A DNA stretch of 64,000 nt from Aliamphritea hakodatensis (GTDB lineage: Bacteria; Pseudomonadota; Gammaproteobacteria; Pseudomonadales; Balneatricaceae), in the NCBI RefSeq assembly GCF_024347195.1, contig NZ_AP025281.1, forward strand, positions 3,472,001 to 3,536,000. Direction: 5' to 3'. The first letter of the stretch is position 1. The number at the start of each line of letters is the position of its first letter. Under the pieces are notes generated by a model. The model had not been told where the DNA came from. It ran no database searches and saw nothing but the letters and a program-made list of their open reading frames with translations. The position numbers were made by a program, and so were the translations under genes. This document shows, in pieces, positions 37,190 through 46,573 of this stretch.

Positions 37190-37666
37190 TCAACCCAGCT
37201 TAGCCAACATCGCCTCAGCACTGCTGACCTCAAAGGTTTTAGGTGCCTCCAGCGCTAACTCAGTTACCGTGCCATCGTCAATAATCATGGCATAACGGCG
37301 GGAGCGAATACCGCCGAAAGAACCGGAATCCATTTCAAGGCCTAAAGCCTGTGTTAATTCAGCACCGCCATCCGCCAGCATGGTTATCTCACCGGCATTC
37401 TGATCATCTGCCCAGGCCTTCATCACAAAGCTGTCGTTCACCGAGAGACAGGCAATCAGGTCCACCCCTTTGGCAAAAAACTCATTCGCATAATCCACAT
37501 AGCCCGGTAAATGACGGGCAGAACAGGTAGGTGTAAAGGCGCCTGGCAAAGCAAACAACACGATTTTCTTGCCTTCACAGAGCTCACTCAGCGGTAAGGT
37601 TTGCGTTTCACCCTGCTGTACAACCCCCACACTCACCGGAGGGATTTTATCGCCTGTCTGAATCAT
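37190..37666 (-). CDS. Peroxiredoxin, Prx5/thiol peroxidase type
   Basis: 158 aa with the peroxidatic motif PGAFTPTCS (Cys48) and the family-typical GGIRSRRYAMI. It reduces H2O2 and organic peroxides with glutathione/glutaredoxin or thioredoxin as donor. Another Cys is present at 30 and one near 72, so the resolving mechanism is not certain. No glutaredoxin domain is fused. Confidence 0.93.
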   Translation of the reverse strand: MIQTGDKIPPVSVGVVQQGETQTLPLSELCEGKKIVLFALPGAFTPTCSARHLPGYVDYANEFFAKGVDLIACLSVNDSFVMKAWADDQNAGEITMLADGGAELTQALGLEMDSGSFGGIRSRRYAMIIDDGTVTELALEAPKTFEVSSAEAMLAKLG

Positions 37667-37762
37667 CTTCTGCTCCTTATAGGTTTAACCTGTAACAGCC
37701 AACAGTATAAAGGATGCTCCGCCGAAGTCCGACGCTTTTATGCGGCTACCAAACAGACGGTG

Positions 37763-38083
37763 CTACCAGCCAAAACCGAAACGCAGCAATAAAAACATCA
37801 GCATCCCGAAGACAATGGTCTGCAACAGATCTTTACGCCACATCGCCACCAGCACCGCAAACACAGCAGATACCAACCACGGATTCGTCAGACTGAACCA
37901 CATATCGCCCTGCGGCATGATAACCGCCGGCACAATGATTGCCGTCAGCACCGCCGGCGGCACAAAACCTAAGGCCAGATCCATCCACGCAGGAAAGCGG
38001 ATCTTGCCTGCAACCCCGAACAGAAAAAACCGCACGCTGAAAGTCACCGCAAACATCCCGGCAATCAAACCCACTTCATTCAT
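37763..38083 (-). CDS. azlD: Branched-chain amino acid exporter small subunit AzlD
   Basis: 106 aa with about four membrane helices; AzlD signature [15 protein letters not shown] and [13 protein letters not shown]. It forms the exporter with AzlC. ATG 38083 has GGAGG 8 bases upstream and overlaps the azlC end by 8 bases (ATGAATGA), so it is translationally coupled. Confidence 0.9.
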   Translation of the reverse strand: MNEVGLIAGMFAVTFSVRFFLFGVAGKIRFPAWMDLALGFVPPAVLTAIIVPAVIMPQGDMWFSLTNPWLVSAVFAVLVAMWRKDLLQTIVFGMLMFLLLRFGFGW

Positions 38084-38819
38084 AACGCTGACCTCCCTGA
38101 CACACCGAAGACCGTCTGGACTGCTGCAACCAGTGCAGCGACACACCTACCGCGATGCCACAAAGTGCGGCAACCAGTAAGCCAAGCTTATGGGGCAAGG
38201 CTGCGCAGGCAACCGCCATGGCTCCTGCCACAATTACCGCCGCCCACATTGGCCGGTTGGTTAAATACGGCACCACCATGCCAATAAAGGTCACCGACAT
38301 CGCAAAATCCAACCCCCAGTCGACCATCCCCGGAAACACCTCTCCCAGCATAACCCCTATTCCGGTACACAAAACCCAGTTGGAATACATGGCAAGAAAT
38401 GATCCCAGATAGAACCAGTGAGCATGCTGCAGATCATCCTGACGTAAGTAACGGTTGCTGACCGCCGCAAAGGTTTCATCGGTTAAACCGAATGCCAGCG
38501 GAATCCGCCAGCGCAGAGGTAAATGCCTGACCTTCGGTACTAAATTAGCCGAATACAGCAAATGCCGTAAATTCACCACGAATGTCGTGGCAATAATCAC
38601 TGGCAATGCCGCTCCGGCTGCCAGCAATCCCAGTGCGATAAACTGTGACGAGCCGGCAAAGACAATCACCGACATCGCCAGCGCAGCCAGTGGCGACAAT
38701 CCACTGGGCTCAGCCAGCGTGCCAAAAATTATGCCGAACGGAATTGCGCCAACGATCAAGGGCAGCGTGGCTTTTGCCCCCTGCAAAAACTCCTGCCGCG
38801 GCGATGCTATATCAGCCAT
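38076..38819 (-). CDS. azlC: Branched-chain amino acid exporter large subunit AzlC
   Basis: 247 aa, about six to seven membrane helices; AzlC pattern [17 protein letters not shown] and [13 protein letters not shown] near the N-terminus, [16 protein letters not shown] in the middle. It starts 2 bases after the stop of the MarR-GNAT gene and overlaps azlD, making a three-gene operon under a MarR-type regulator. Confidence 0.93.
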   Translation of the reverse strand: MADIASPRQEFLQGAKATLPLIVGAIPFGIIFGTLAEPSGLSPLAALAMSVIVFAGSSQFIALGLLAAGAALPVIIATTFVVNLRHLLYSANLVPKVRHLPLRWRIPLAFGLTDETFAAVSNRYLRQDDLQHAHWFYLGSFLAMYSNWVLCTGIGVMLGEVFPGMVDWGLDFAMSVTFIGMVVPYLTNRPMWAAVIVAGAMAVACAALPHKLGLLVAALCGIAVGVSLHWLQQSRRSSVCQGGQRYE

Positions 38820-38821
38820 AC

Positions 38822-39802
38822 TCAGTCCCTCAGACTCAGGGTTAAATACATATCCGAACGGGGATAAGCAGACTTGCCTTCAGGATGAGGAATTTCAGAA
38901 AACCCCATATTCTGATAAAGCCTGACCGCCCTTTCCAGAATACTAGCAGTCTCCAGAAACACTTCCCGCGCGCCCAACTGACGGGCCTTGGTCAACGCTG
39001 TGAGCATCAACTCACGCCCCACACCCTGGCCGTGAATGGCTTCATCCACCGCCATTTTTGAAATTTCAAACCGGTCATCGCTGACCCGGGCCAGCGCAAT
39101 ACAGCCCACAGGGGTACGCAACTCATCCTGACGGCAGGCAAACCAGATATAGCCGCCCTTGGCCAGATAATAGCTTTCCGGAGTATTCAGTGCCTGATGA
39201 TCCAGATCGATCATTTCACCGTTAAAATACTTATTAAGCCAGGCCATATTTAGCCGGTTGAAATCATCCCGGCGGGTTTCATCCCAGCCGACAACCTCAA
39301 CTTCTTCGATATTCTGCCGTTCCCGGATACTGTTCAGCACTGGCTGATAGAAGCCCTGCTGATCAAGGCTCTGTTCAAACTCATTCAGTGCATCCAGCAA
39401 CGGGTGCTGCTGGGTCAGCATCAGCCGGTCCAGATACTGTTTAATCTCCCGCCAGACCGGTTTAATTTCATCCAGCAGCGCTTCACTCTGGGGGGTCAGA
39501 GCAAGCAACTGACGCCGCTCATCTTCCGGGTCCGGTGTTTTAGTCAGCCAGCCTTCGGTAATCATTTTCCGGGCAATTTTACTGATTGCGGGATGACTCA
39601 CCCCCAGTAGTTCTGCCGCCTGAGTAACACTCATCCGGCCTTCCTGAACCAGCAGGTTAAACAGCGGGAAGAAAGTCGGATTAAGATCAATGCCCTGAGC
39701 CTGATACAGACTCACCACATCCTGAACCAGACGATCAGACAGCCGTCGCAAGCGACTGCCCAGTGAAAGATTGCCGAAACTGCGCATTAAATCTGGCTGC
39801 AT
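38822..39802 (-). CDS. MarR regulator fused to GNAT acetyltransferase
   Basis: 326 aa. N-terminal MarR winged helix (about 1-150; [20 protein letters not shown]) and C-terminal GNAT domain (about 160-320; [20 protein letters not shown] with the acetyl-CoA binding Q/RxxGxG/A motif). Such fusions may couple an acetylation or ligand signal to repression. ATG 39802 has GAGAA 6 bases upstream. First gene of an operon with azlC and azlD and preceded by a strong dyad, so it probably controls itself and the exporter. Confidence 0.92.
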   Translation of the reverse strand: MQPDLMRSFGNLSLGSRLRRLSDRLVQDVVSLYQAQGIDLNPTFFPLFNLLVQEGRMSVTQAAELLGVSHPAISKIARKMITEGWLTKTPDPEDERRQLLALTPQSEALLDEIKPVWREIKQYLDRLMLTQQHPLLDALNEFEQSLDQQGFYQPVLNSIRERQNIEEVEVVGWDETRRDDFNRLNMAWLNKYFNGEMIDLDHQALNTPESYYLAKGGYIWFACRQDELRTPVGCIALARVSDDRFEISKMAVDEAIHGQGVGRELMLTALTKARQLGAREVFLETASILERAVRLYQNMGFSEIPHPEGKSAYPRSDMYLTLSLRD

Positions 39803-39807
39803 ATACA

Positions 39808-39822
39808 ATTCTCAGAGAATTA
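39808..39822. promoter_or_regulatory. Short palindrome at the ribosome site of the MarR-GNAT gene
   Basis: AATTCTC-A-GAGAATT; it includes the ribosome-binding GAGAA and could be a second operator or a leader hairpin. Confidence 0.4.
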
Positions 39823-39829
39823 ATAAAAC

Positions 39830-39855
39830 AAATTACGTAACAAGTTACGCAATTT
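39830..39855. promoter_or_regulatory. MarR-type operator upstream of the MarR-GNAT/azlCD operon
   Basis: Arms AAATTACGTAAC and GTTACGCAATTT, two-base spacer, one mismatch. Size and position (28 bp upstream of the start) fit a MarR dimer site for autorepression. Confidence 0.7.
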
Positions 39856-39937
39856 AACAAAACAATCCCTGAATGCAAGAAATTTCAGCCGCCGGTAACG
39901 CAGATAACTGTGTTACCGGCAACAAAATCAGTACTGA

Positions 39938-40306
39938 TTAATCAGGCAAATTCACCTGATAAGTTTGTTCGCTTAAACCATGCACCGAATCATAGGCCCT
40001 GACTTCAACGGTTTTTATCCCGGCGGGCACCTTAATCGTCTGGCTTCTGGTAAACGGCTGCTCATTAACATGTGGATGGTGCAGTACCCGCTTGCCCAGC
40101 ACATTGCCCTGCAAGTCCGTCACATCCCAGGCATTGGCATAATGATCCCAGCCGGTATCATCATGTTTAAGCGTGACCGAGAAATTATACTGGCCGGCAT
40201 TACGGGGGGTGGCCTGCACGTCTTCTATCACCACACTACCCGCCTGTGCTGAAGCGCCGGCGATAAACAGCCCCGTAAATGCAATATTCAGAAACGCTGA
40301 GCGCAT
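39938..40306 (-). CDS. Exported hypothetical protein, 122 aa
   Basis: ATG 40306 with AGG upstream begins a signal peptide (1-about 23, ending GASAQA). The mature part is beta-rich with His-rich VLHHPHVNEQPFTRSQTI. A fold of immunoglobulin or carbohydrate-binding type is possible, but I do not recognise the family. It follows the 78 aa gene by 13 bases, probably in one operon. Confidence 0.7.
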   Translation of the reverse strand: MRSAFLNIAFTGLFIAGASAQAGSVVIEDVQATPRNAGQYNFSVTLKHDDTGWDHYANAWDVTDLQGNVLGKRVLHHPHVNEQPFTRSQTIKVPAGIKTVEVRAYDSVHGLSEQTYQVNLPD

Positions 40307-40319
40307 ACTCGCTACCTGC

Positions 40320-40556
40320 TTACAGATGATGATCATGAATAAACTGTTCGAGGCTGTCATAGCTCCAGTCGCTGCCATCCGGATGCTTATGATCATGCTC
40401 ATTCAGCTTACCCATCATGACTTTCAGGTTATCGCCTTTTTTGCGCAGGCCCTGCACAAAGTGAATCGCCTGCTCAATCGCCTGCTGCTGATCAGCACTC
40501 ACGCCCGCCTGCTTATCGCCTTTCTTCTTAACGCTTACAGTAATCCCGGATTTCAT
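40320..40556 (-). CDS. Hypothetical protein, 78 aa
   Basis: ATG 40556 with AAGGAG 8 bases upstream. Small, Lys- and His-rich; helical middle (DQQQAIEQAIHFVQGL) and a C-terminal DHKHPDGSDWSYDSLEQF. No signal peptide. Family not recognised. Transcribed with the exported protein at 39938-40306. Confidence 0.7.
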   Translation of the reverse strand: MKSGITVSVKKKGDKQAGVSADQQQAIEQAIHFVQGLRKKGDNLKVMMGKLNEHDHKHPDGSDWSYDSLEQFIHDHHL

Positions 40557-40772
40557 TGCATTGTCTCCTTCCATCATCTATTCACAGGGAATACGTTACT
40601 CCGCTTCAAAATCTGAATAAAGCAGAAAACTCAGAAATAGTGCCCTGAATCAGAAAAATTTACCGGGACAGCAAGAACCAAAGGATAGCGACAAAAAAGA
40701 AACAAAACGGGGATATATACAGGAAGGGAATACAGCGGAAACCCCTTGCAGGTTTCCGCAGTCAGGCAGTAA

Positions 40773-41054
40773 TCAGTCTTCGCGGCTGGTTACTTCAACC
40801 AGGTGATAACCGAACTGAGTCTTTACCGGGCCCTGTACTTCACCTACCGGGGCAGAAAATACAACCTTATCAAACTCCGGTACCATCTGACCCGGGCCAA
40901 ATGATCCCAGATCGCCGCCGGATGCTTTAGAAGGACAGCCTGAATGCTGCTTAGCTACATCAGCAAAATCTGCGCCTGCTTCGATCTGTGCTTTCAGATC
41001 ATTACACTGTTCTTCAGTGTTAACCAAAATATGACGGGCAGTTGCTCTTGCCAT
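40773..41054 (-). CDS. ppiC: Parvulin-type peptidyl-prolyl isomerase
   Basis: 93 aa, a single rotamase domain: [40 protein letters not shown]. It matches PpiC of E. coli, a small cytosolic prolyl isomerase. No signal peptide. Confidence 0.95.
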   Translation of the reverse strand: MARATARHILVNTEEQCNDLKAQIEAGADFADVAKQHSGCPSKASGGDLGSFGPGQMVPEFDKVVFSAPVGEVQGPVKTQFGYHLVEVTSRED

Positions 41055-41176
41055 GTTAAATACCTGCTTTTATAAAATTACTGAAGCGTGAAATCCACGT
41101 CATGCCACTATAGCACAAGCTTTTTGGAGAATACCCGTTAAGCCACTGATCAGATTAAAAAAATCAGGCTGAAACA

Positions 41177-42094
41177 TCAGTGCTGTAAACTCTGCATCAG
41201 CTGTTGCCTGACCCAGATACACATAGGATCCCGGTGGTAACGTTCATGCCAGTACAGATAAAAGTTAATGTTAGTGGAATGCAACGGCGCCGGCACGTCC
41301 CGGTAAATCACGCGACGGCCATCCACAATCCGTTTCGCAATCAGTTCAGGCAAAACAAAAAGCAGGTCGGTGGTTTCACAGAAATCCGCCACCGACATGA
41401 AGTTCGATAACCTCAGCCCCAGATGCCGGCTCTTCCCCAAAGTTTCAAGCCGTTCATCAATGATCCCCATTCCCTGCCCGGTAACCGACACGATTCCGTG
41501 ACTGGCCGCCAGATACTTTTCCAGCGTCAGTTCCTGATTCACCAGCGGATGATGCTCCCCCATAAGACAAACCGTATGGGTCTGGGCCATCAGCAATCGG
41601 CGGTACTGGCTTTCTGAACGGCTCGGTGACAGTGCAGTGATCGTAAAATGGACATCCCCCTCTTCCAACAGGTCAAAATGATTCCGGGGATCCGAACGCA
41701 TTTCCAGCCTCATTTGCGGGGCTTCTTCCTGTAACACCTTCATCAGCGATGGCAGAAAACAACACGCTTCCAGATCCAGGCCGTAAAAGCGCACCACGTC
41801 CCGTGCATGCGCAGGAATAAACTCCGGCTCAGCAATTAACTGAGCAGTATCATCCAGTAAGGTCTGCAATTTAGGTAACAGCGTCACCGCCCGGGCACTT
41901 AAGTCATATCCCGCTGTCGTACGTACCAGCAGTTCATCGTCAAAGGTTCCCCGCAACCGCTGTAATGCCCGGCTGACAGCCGGCTGACTCATATGAAGAC
42001 GGTCCGCTGCCCGGGTAACATGACGGGTCTCTAATAAGGCCAGCAAAACCACTAACAGATTAAGGTCGATGCTTCTTAAATTCACTTCGCGCAT
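41177..42094 (-). CDS. LysR family transcriptional regulator
   Basis: 305 aa; helix-turn-helix HVTRAADRLHMSQPAVSRAL near the N-terminus and a C-terminal effector domain. The N-terminus (SIDLNLLVVLLALLETRHVT) resembles the NodD/LeuO-like branch. Divergent from the flavodoxin/b561/YceI operon 84 bp away, its probable target. The start could also be 42106; neither ribosome site is strong. Confidence 0.9.
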   Translation of the reverse strand: MREVNLRSIDLNLLVVLLALLETRHVTRAADRLHMSQPAVSRALQRLRGTFDDELLVRTTAGYDLSARAVTLLPKLQTLLDDTAQLIAEPEFIPAHARDVVRFYGLDLEACCFLPSLMKVLQEEAPQMRLEMRSDPRNHFDLLEEGDVHFTITALSPSRSESQYRRLLMAQTHTVCLMGEHHPLVNQELTLEKYLAASHGIVSVTGQGMGIIDERLETLGKSRHLGLRLSNFMSVADFCETTDLLFVLPELIAKRIVDGRRVIYRDVPAPLHSTNINFYLYWHERYHRDPMCIWVRQQLMQSLQH

Positions 42095-42178
42095 AACAAC
42101 AATCACACCAATGCATTAGATGAATGAATTATGCCGTATTACATTACAGACATCCATTCACAAACAACGGGCATCAGA

Positions 42179-42775
42179 ATGTCACAACAGGTAAAAGTCG
42201 CTATTGCTTACCACAGCGGGTATGGCCACACGGAGGTTCTCGCTCAGGCCGTGGCTGCCGGTGCAGAAAATGCCGGTGCCAAAGCAATTACGCTATCAGT
42301 GGCAGATCCTGAGGCACTTAACTGGGAACAACTGGCTGAGGCCGACGCGATTATCTTTGGCAGCCCGACATATATGGGCAGCGTCAGCGCGCCGTTTAAG
42401 GCATTTATGGATGCCAGCTCTAAAATCTGGGCTCAGCAGGGCTGGAAAGATAAACTGGCAGCAGGTTTTACCAATTCTTCCAGCCAGAGCGGCGATAAAC
42501 TCAACACCCTGGTCCAGCTATCCGTCTATGCTGCGTCTCACAGTATGAACTGGATAAGCCTTGGCCTGATGCCGGGTAATAACAGCAGTCAGGGCAGCGA
42601 TGCTGACCTGAACAGGCTGGGCAGTTTTCTGGGCGCCATGGCACAAAGCAACAGTGACCAGAGTGCTGAACTGACGCCGCCACAGTCCGACAGGGACACC
42701 GCCCAGGCTTTGGGCGCCCGGGTTGCTGCCGCCGCACAGCGCTGGCAACTGAAAACCAGCCCTTGCAATCATTAA
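42179..42775 (+). CDS. Flavodoxin-like NAD(P)H:quinone oxidoreductase (WrbA-like)
   Basis: 198 aa. FMN-binding flavodoxin fold: KVAIAYHSGYGHTEVLAQAV (about 6-25) and FGSPTYMGSVSAPFKAFMD. The Trp/Tyr pattern resembles WrbA and related quinone reductases; a narrower name is not safe. First gene of a probable operon with cytochrome b561 (21 bp gap) and YceI. Start chosen at ATG 42179; the upstream ATG 42131 would add 16 residues without a better ribosome site. Confidence 0.85.
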   Translation: MSQQVKVAIAYHSGYGHTEVLAQAVAAGAENAGAKAITLSVADPEALNWEQLAEADAIIFGSPTYMGSVSAPFKAFMDASSKIWAQQGWKDKLAAGFTNSSSQSGDKLNTLVQLSVYAASHSMNWISLGLMPGNNSSQGSDADLNRLGSFLGAMAQSNSDQSAELTPPQSDRDTAQALGARVAAAAQRWQLKTSPCNH

Positions 42776-42796
42776 TACGGGAAACAGGATCTGATT

Positions 42797-43363
42797 ATGT
42801 CACTGCCATTTAAAAATACGCGCAGCACCTATGGCCTGGCCAGTATCTCATTACACTGGATCATGGCGCTGACAATCATCGGCTTATATTTGCTGGGGCT
42901 GTATATCGACACGCTCGACTATTACGACCCCAATTACCGTACCTTTCCACACTGGCATAAAAGTATTGGCATTATTTTGCTGGGTTTTTATGTATGCCGG
43001 CTGGCCTGGAACCTGATTAACCCGCATCCCGAGCCCTTACCTCAGCCACCGATGGCACAACTGGCAACAAAAGTTGTCCATAAACTGATGTATCTGCTGA
43101 TTGTACTGGTGCTAATCTCGGGCTATCTGATTTCCACCGCAGACGGACGCGCCATCGCCGTATTCAACTGGTTCGAAATACCGGCAATACCGGCCATAAT
43201 TGAACGACAGGAAGATACTGCAGGCTTTTTACATTACTGGCTTGCCACCGGCCTGATATCCCTTGCAGGATTACACGCCCTGGCAGCCCTGAAACACCAT
43301 TTTATTAACAAAGACCAAACCCTGAATCGAATGTTAGGGAAAGCACAATCCACCCAGGAGTAA
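42797..43363 (+). CDS. Cytochrome b561
   Basis: 188 aa with four membrane helices and conserved His for two b hemes: SISLHWIMA, FPHWHKSIGI, KVVHKLMYLL and GLHALAALKHH. Carries electrons between quinol and periplasmic acceptors such as superoxide. Four bases before yceI, with which it often clusters. Confidence 0.93.
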   Translation: MSLPFKNTRSTYGLASISLHWIMALTIIGLYLLGLYIDTLDYYDPNYRTFPHWHKSIGIILLGFYVCRLAWNLINPHPEPLPQPPMAQLATKVVHKLMYLLIVLVLISGYLISTADGRAIAVFNWFEIPAIPAIIERQEDTAGFLHYWLATGLISLAGLHALAALKHHFINKDQTLNRMLGKAQSTQE

Positions 43364-43367
43364 ACAC

Positions 43368-43940
43368 ATGAAACTGAAAACGACTCTGGCCGGCGCACTG
43401 TTGGCTACCTCTGTCCTAGCTGCCCCGAGCATCCAGGCAGCAGACTATACAATCGATACTAAAGGCGCACACGCTTCCATTAACTTCCGCGTAAGCCACC
43501 TGGGTTACAGCTGGTTAGAAGGCCGTTTCAATGAGTTCAGCGGTCAGTTCAGCTACGACGAAGCCAACCCAAATGCATCTGCTGTAGAAGTTGAAATTAA
43601 CACTGCCAGTGTTGACTCCAACCATGCAGAACGTGACAAGCACCTGCGCAGCGGCGACTTCCTGGATGTAGATACATATCCGAAAGCCAGCTTCAAGAGC
43701 ACCGGTTTTTCAGCAGACAACGGCGTACTGAGCGGTGATCTGACACTGCACGGCGTGACCAAGCCGGTTGAAATTCAGGTTACCAAGATCGGCCAGGGTG
43801 ACGACCCATGGGGCGGCTACCGTGCTGGCTTCAGCGGCACCACTGAATTTCAGATGAAAGATTTCGGTATCACCAAGAATCTGGGCCCTGCATCAGAAAC
43901 CGTTTACATGGAACTGCATGTAGAAGGTATTCGCCAGTAA
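43368..43940 (+). CDS. YceI family periplasmic isoprenoid-binding protein
   Basis: 190 aa with a signal peptide (1-about 24, ending SIQA) and a lipocalin-like domain: YTIDTKGAHASINFRVSHLG and LSGDLTLHGVTKPVEI. YceI proteins bind polyisoprenoids or quinones. Together with b561 and the flavodoxin this suggests a quinone-linked redox task at the membrane. Confidence 0.94.
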   Translation: MKLKTTLAGALLATSVLAAPSIQAADYTIDTKGAHASINFRVSHLGYSWLEGRFNEFSGQFSYDEANPNASAVEVEINTASVDSNHAERDKHLRSGDFLDVDTYPKASFKSTGFSADNGVLSGDLTLHGVTKPVEIQVTKIGQGDDPWGGYRAGFSGTTEFQMKDFGITKNLGPASETVYMELHVEGIRQ

Positions 43941-43956
43941 GCGAAACACTCAGAAA

Positions 43957-43983
43957 AATGCGCCTTACGGCGCATTTTTTTTG
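43957..43983 (+). terminator. Terminator after the yceI gene
   Basis: AATGCGCC, TTAC, GGCGCATTTTTTTT. Confidence 0.9.
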
Positions 43984-44111
43984 CGCGTAAAACATCAGAG
44001 GAGAAATAAAAGAGGTAAAAAGAACTGCTGCCCGGAACATTCCGGTCAGTAAAAAGACGTCGAACTGGAAGCAGCCCGGCCAGAGCAAGCCAAGCTGCTC
44101 TCTGGGATAAG

Positions 44112-44327
44112 TTAGGCCGTAATAGTTACGTTTTCAGCCTGCAGCCCTTTCTGACCTTCAACTACTTCGAAGGTTACCTGCTGGCCTTCAACCAGGGAGC
44201 GACGCCCTGTACCGTTGATTGCCCGAAAATGTACAAATACGTCAGGCGCTCCCTGGCGTTCAATGAAGCCAAAACCTTTTTCGTCGTTGAACCATTTTAC
44301 TACACCAGATAATAGTTGATCAGACAT
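44112..44327 (-). CDS. Cold shock domain protein, CspA family
   Basis: 71 aa, one OB-fold. RNP1 KGFGFIER and RNP2 VFVHF are intact. Binds single-stranded RNA/DNA and melts RNA structure. Related to, but distinct from, the csp gene at 45578-45784; the two share [11 protein letters not shown]. Confidence 0.95.
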   Translation of the reverse strand: MSDQLLSGVVKWFNDEKGFGFIERQGAPDVFVHFRAINGTGRRSLVEGQQVTFEVVEGQKGLQAENVTITA

Positions 44328-44641
44328 ACCTTCCTCTTCTTATATTTTGGTGTCTGCGGATTTTTTCCGTCAGACGTCCTTTGCTATTTCAGAAATCACT
44401 GTCTCCCGGATGAACAGAGATTTCACATCAACAAAAAATCAGCTTTTCAGCCAGGCCGGGGCGTGCTAAAGAAAAACCAACTATATCTTCTACGTATAAA
44501 AACGCAGATATGCAAGTCAGTATCTGCACTTTTTGTGTAATTTTTATGAACTTAGCCGCAAAAAAACCAAATTTTTAGAGACAGGACCGCGAATATGCTA
44601 GACTCCGGTCCGTCAAATTCACGATCGATCTGGAAATTAAG

Positions 44642-45199
44642 ATGGCAGGTTCACTTCAGGATCAACTACTGGGCGCAGGTCTGGCAACAAAAAAGCAGGC
44701 CAATAAAGCTAAAGCTGATCAGCGTAAAAAAACTAAAAAGTCCAAAACCGTCAAAAAAGGCGAGGTCTATCAGGACCAGGATGAGCTGAACCGTCAGGCT
44801 GTGATAGCCCGACAAAAAGAAGAAAAACTGGAAAAAGACAAAGCCCTGAACCGGGAACGGGAAGAACAGCGTCTGCAAAAAGAAATTGATGCCGCTGCCC
44901 GTCAGATCATTCAGCAAAACCTCATCAGCATCCCTGCAAACGGCGATGTCGAATATAACTTTGTCGACGGCAGTAAAATCAAAAAACTCTATGTGGATAA
45001 TGAACTGCAGAATCAGTTGGCAAACGGCAACCTGGCCATTGCCCAGCTGGATAGCAAATATGTGGTCATTCCCGCCGGGGCTGCTGAGAAGATTAACGAA
45101 CGCCGTCCAGAACTGATCATCAGCCGTCAGGAGAAAGAAACGGCTGATCCGGATGATCCGTACGCAGACTTCCAGATTCCGGATGACTTAATGTGGTGA
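44642..45199 (+). CDS. DUF2058 family protein (YaiL-like)
   Basis: 185 aa. N-terminal Lys-rich charged helix (SLQDQLLGAGLATKKQANKA, then a long basic coiled coil) and a globular C-terminal part (about 90-150; YNFVDGSKIKKLYVD). Conserved in gammaproteobacteria; function not established, nucleic-acid binding plausible from its charge. Confidence 0.9.
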   Translation: MAGSLQDQLLGAGLATKKQANKAKADQRKKTKKSKTVKKGEVYQDQDELNRQAVIARQKEEKLEKDKALNREREEQRLQKEIDAAARQIIQQNLISIPANGDVEYNFVDGSKIKKLYVDNELQNQLANGNLAIAQLDSKYVVIPAGAAEKINERRPELIISRQEKETADPDDPYADFQIPDDLMW

Positions 45200-45577
45200 T
45201 CTGCCCGCGTCCGGTCCGGCCGTAAATATCCGGCCGGACCGGTACAGATAACAATCCCGAAAATGCCTGAAAGTAGCAGCTAAATGTTACAAAAAAACGT
45301 CTAAAACCGCCCCTCAAGTTCAGAAAAATCAACACCTTAAGCTGGTTATCTTTTCACCGAATATCCTCTTCCACTCTCCAGATAAATAGCATAGAATGGC
45401 GATGGCTTGAAAGTAAGGCTCGTTTTTTATGATTTAAATCCTGGTATCCCAACCTGAATGATGAAGATATTTAGCATAAAGTCATAAATGTAGTACCTAC
45501 ATTTCTTAGCTCAACCGCGGTAATAAACACACTGTTGTTGCCGCTTAAATTATTTATATTTTTGTAGGATACACATT
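45200..45577. other. Upstream region of the second cold shock gene
   Basis: 378 bp with the hairpin at 45211-45242 and a 19-base dyad at 45486-45504 (AAATGTAG, TAC, CTACATTT), about 75 bases before the start. A long structured leader is usual for cold-induced csp mRNA. Confidence 0.5.
45211..45242. terminator. G+C-rich hairpin after DUF2058
   Basis: Perfect 12 bp arms CCGGTCCGGCCG and CGGCCGGACCGG with an 8-base loop, 12 bases after the stop codon. There is no T-run, so it is either a 3'-end stabiliser or a factor-dependent end. Confidence 0.5.
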
Positions 45578-45784
45578 ATGTCTACTACTACTGGTACCGT
45601 AAAATGGTTCAATGCCGATAAAGGCTATGGTTTTATCGAGCAGGAAAACGGTCCTGACGTATTCGTTCACTTCCGTGCCATCAACACGACTGGCTTCAAA
45701 ACCCTGACCGAAGGTCAGCAGGTTTCTTTTGAAGTGACTCAGGGCCAGAAAGGTCCTCAAGCTGAGAACGTTTCTGTTCTGTAA
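45578..45784 (+). CDS. Cold shock domain protein, CspA family
   Basis: 68 aa. KGYGFIEQ and VFVHF are the RNA-binding motifs. The codon use is strongly biased and the ribosome site is TAGGATACACATT before ATG. Ended by the terminator at 45795-45822. Probably the more highly expressed of the two csp genes. Confidence 0.96.
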   Translation: MSTTTGTVKWFNADKGYGFIEQENGPDVFVHFRAINTTGFKTLTEGQQVSFEVTQGQKGPQAENVSVL

Positions 45785-45794
45785 GCTGGCTTCT

Positions 45795-45822
45795 AAGCTG
45801 TAACCTTCGGGTTACAGCTTTA
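45795..45822 (+). terminator. Terminator after the second cold shock gene
   Basis: AAGCTGTAACC, TTCG, GGTTACAGCTT, T. Perfect 11 bp stem with a TTCG loop, but only a short T tract. Confidence 0.75.
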
Positions 45823-45843
45823 TCCCCCTCTGAATTACCACCT

Positions 45844-46440
45844 CTACACCTCAGGCTTAACCCAAACCAGCAACTGATTATTTGCCGGCATTGCCACGTC
45901 TGCTCTCAGCGCTAACCCCACAGCTTCCGCCAGCGCATTGACCGCCTCAAAGTCACGGATTCCGCTGACCGGATCACGCTGCTTCAGCCACTGATCAAAC
46001 CCGGCATTACTGGCACTGGTATAGTCACCTCCATAACGGAATGGCCCGTATACAATCAGTTGTCCGCCCGGCTCAAGCGTGGCCCCCACTCCGGTGAAAA
46101 AACACTCGACCTGTGGCCAGCCCATGATATGCAAGGTATTGGCCGTAAAAACAACATCGGCACTATCAACATCCCAGCGCGGCTGACACACATCCAGAAC
46201 CTGCGGCGGCAATACATTTTCAACGGCCTCCTCCATCAGATTCAGCTGCAGTGCCCCGTAATTCATAATCAGCTCTGTCGGCTGCCAGGTAAGCCATGGA
46301 AACCGGCGGGCAAAAAACAACGCATGCTGCCCTGAACCGCTACCCACTTCCAGCACGTGCCGGCTGTCAGCCAGCAAGCCCTGAAACTGCTCAAGAATGG
46401 GCTGCTGATTTCGCTCACAACTGGGGGAAAAATTAAGCAT
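45844..46440 (-). CDS. DUF938 family SAM-dependent methyltransferase
   Basis: 198 aa. Class I methyltransferase motif HVLEVGSGSGQHALFFA, with DVVFTANTLHIMGW and GPFRYGGDYTSASNAGFD typical of DUF938. Substrate unknown. ATG 46440 has AGGAG 5 bases upstream. Confidence 0.9.
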   Translation of the reverse strand: MLNFSPSCERNQQPILEQFQGLLADSRHVLEVGSGSGQHALFFARRFPWLTWQPTELIMNYGALQLNLMEEAVENVLPPQVLDVCQPRWDVDSADVVFTANTLHIMGWPQVECFFTGVGATLEPGGQLIVYGPFRYGGDYTSASNAGFDQWLKQRDPVSGIRDFEAVNALAEAVGLALRADVAMPANNQLLVWVKPEV

Positions 46441-46573
46441 ACATGCTCCTGATACTGTCACTGAAAATTAAGCGGCGCATCTGCCACTATTGCAATCTGG
46501 CCATCAGCCACCCAACATAGTGAGTGTCAGCTACGATTACAAGCCATTCGTTATCAGATCCGGAACCCTCAGA

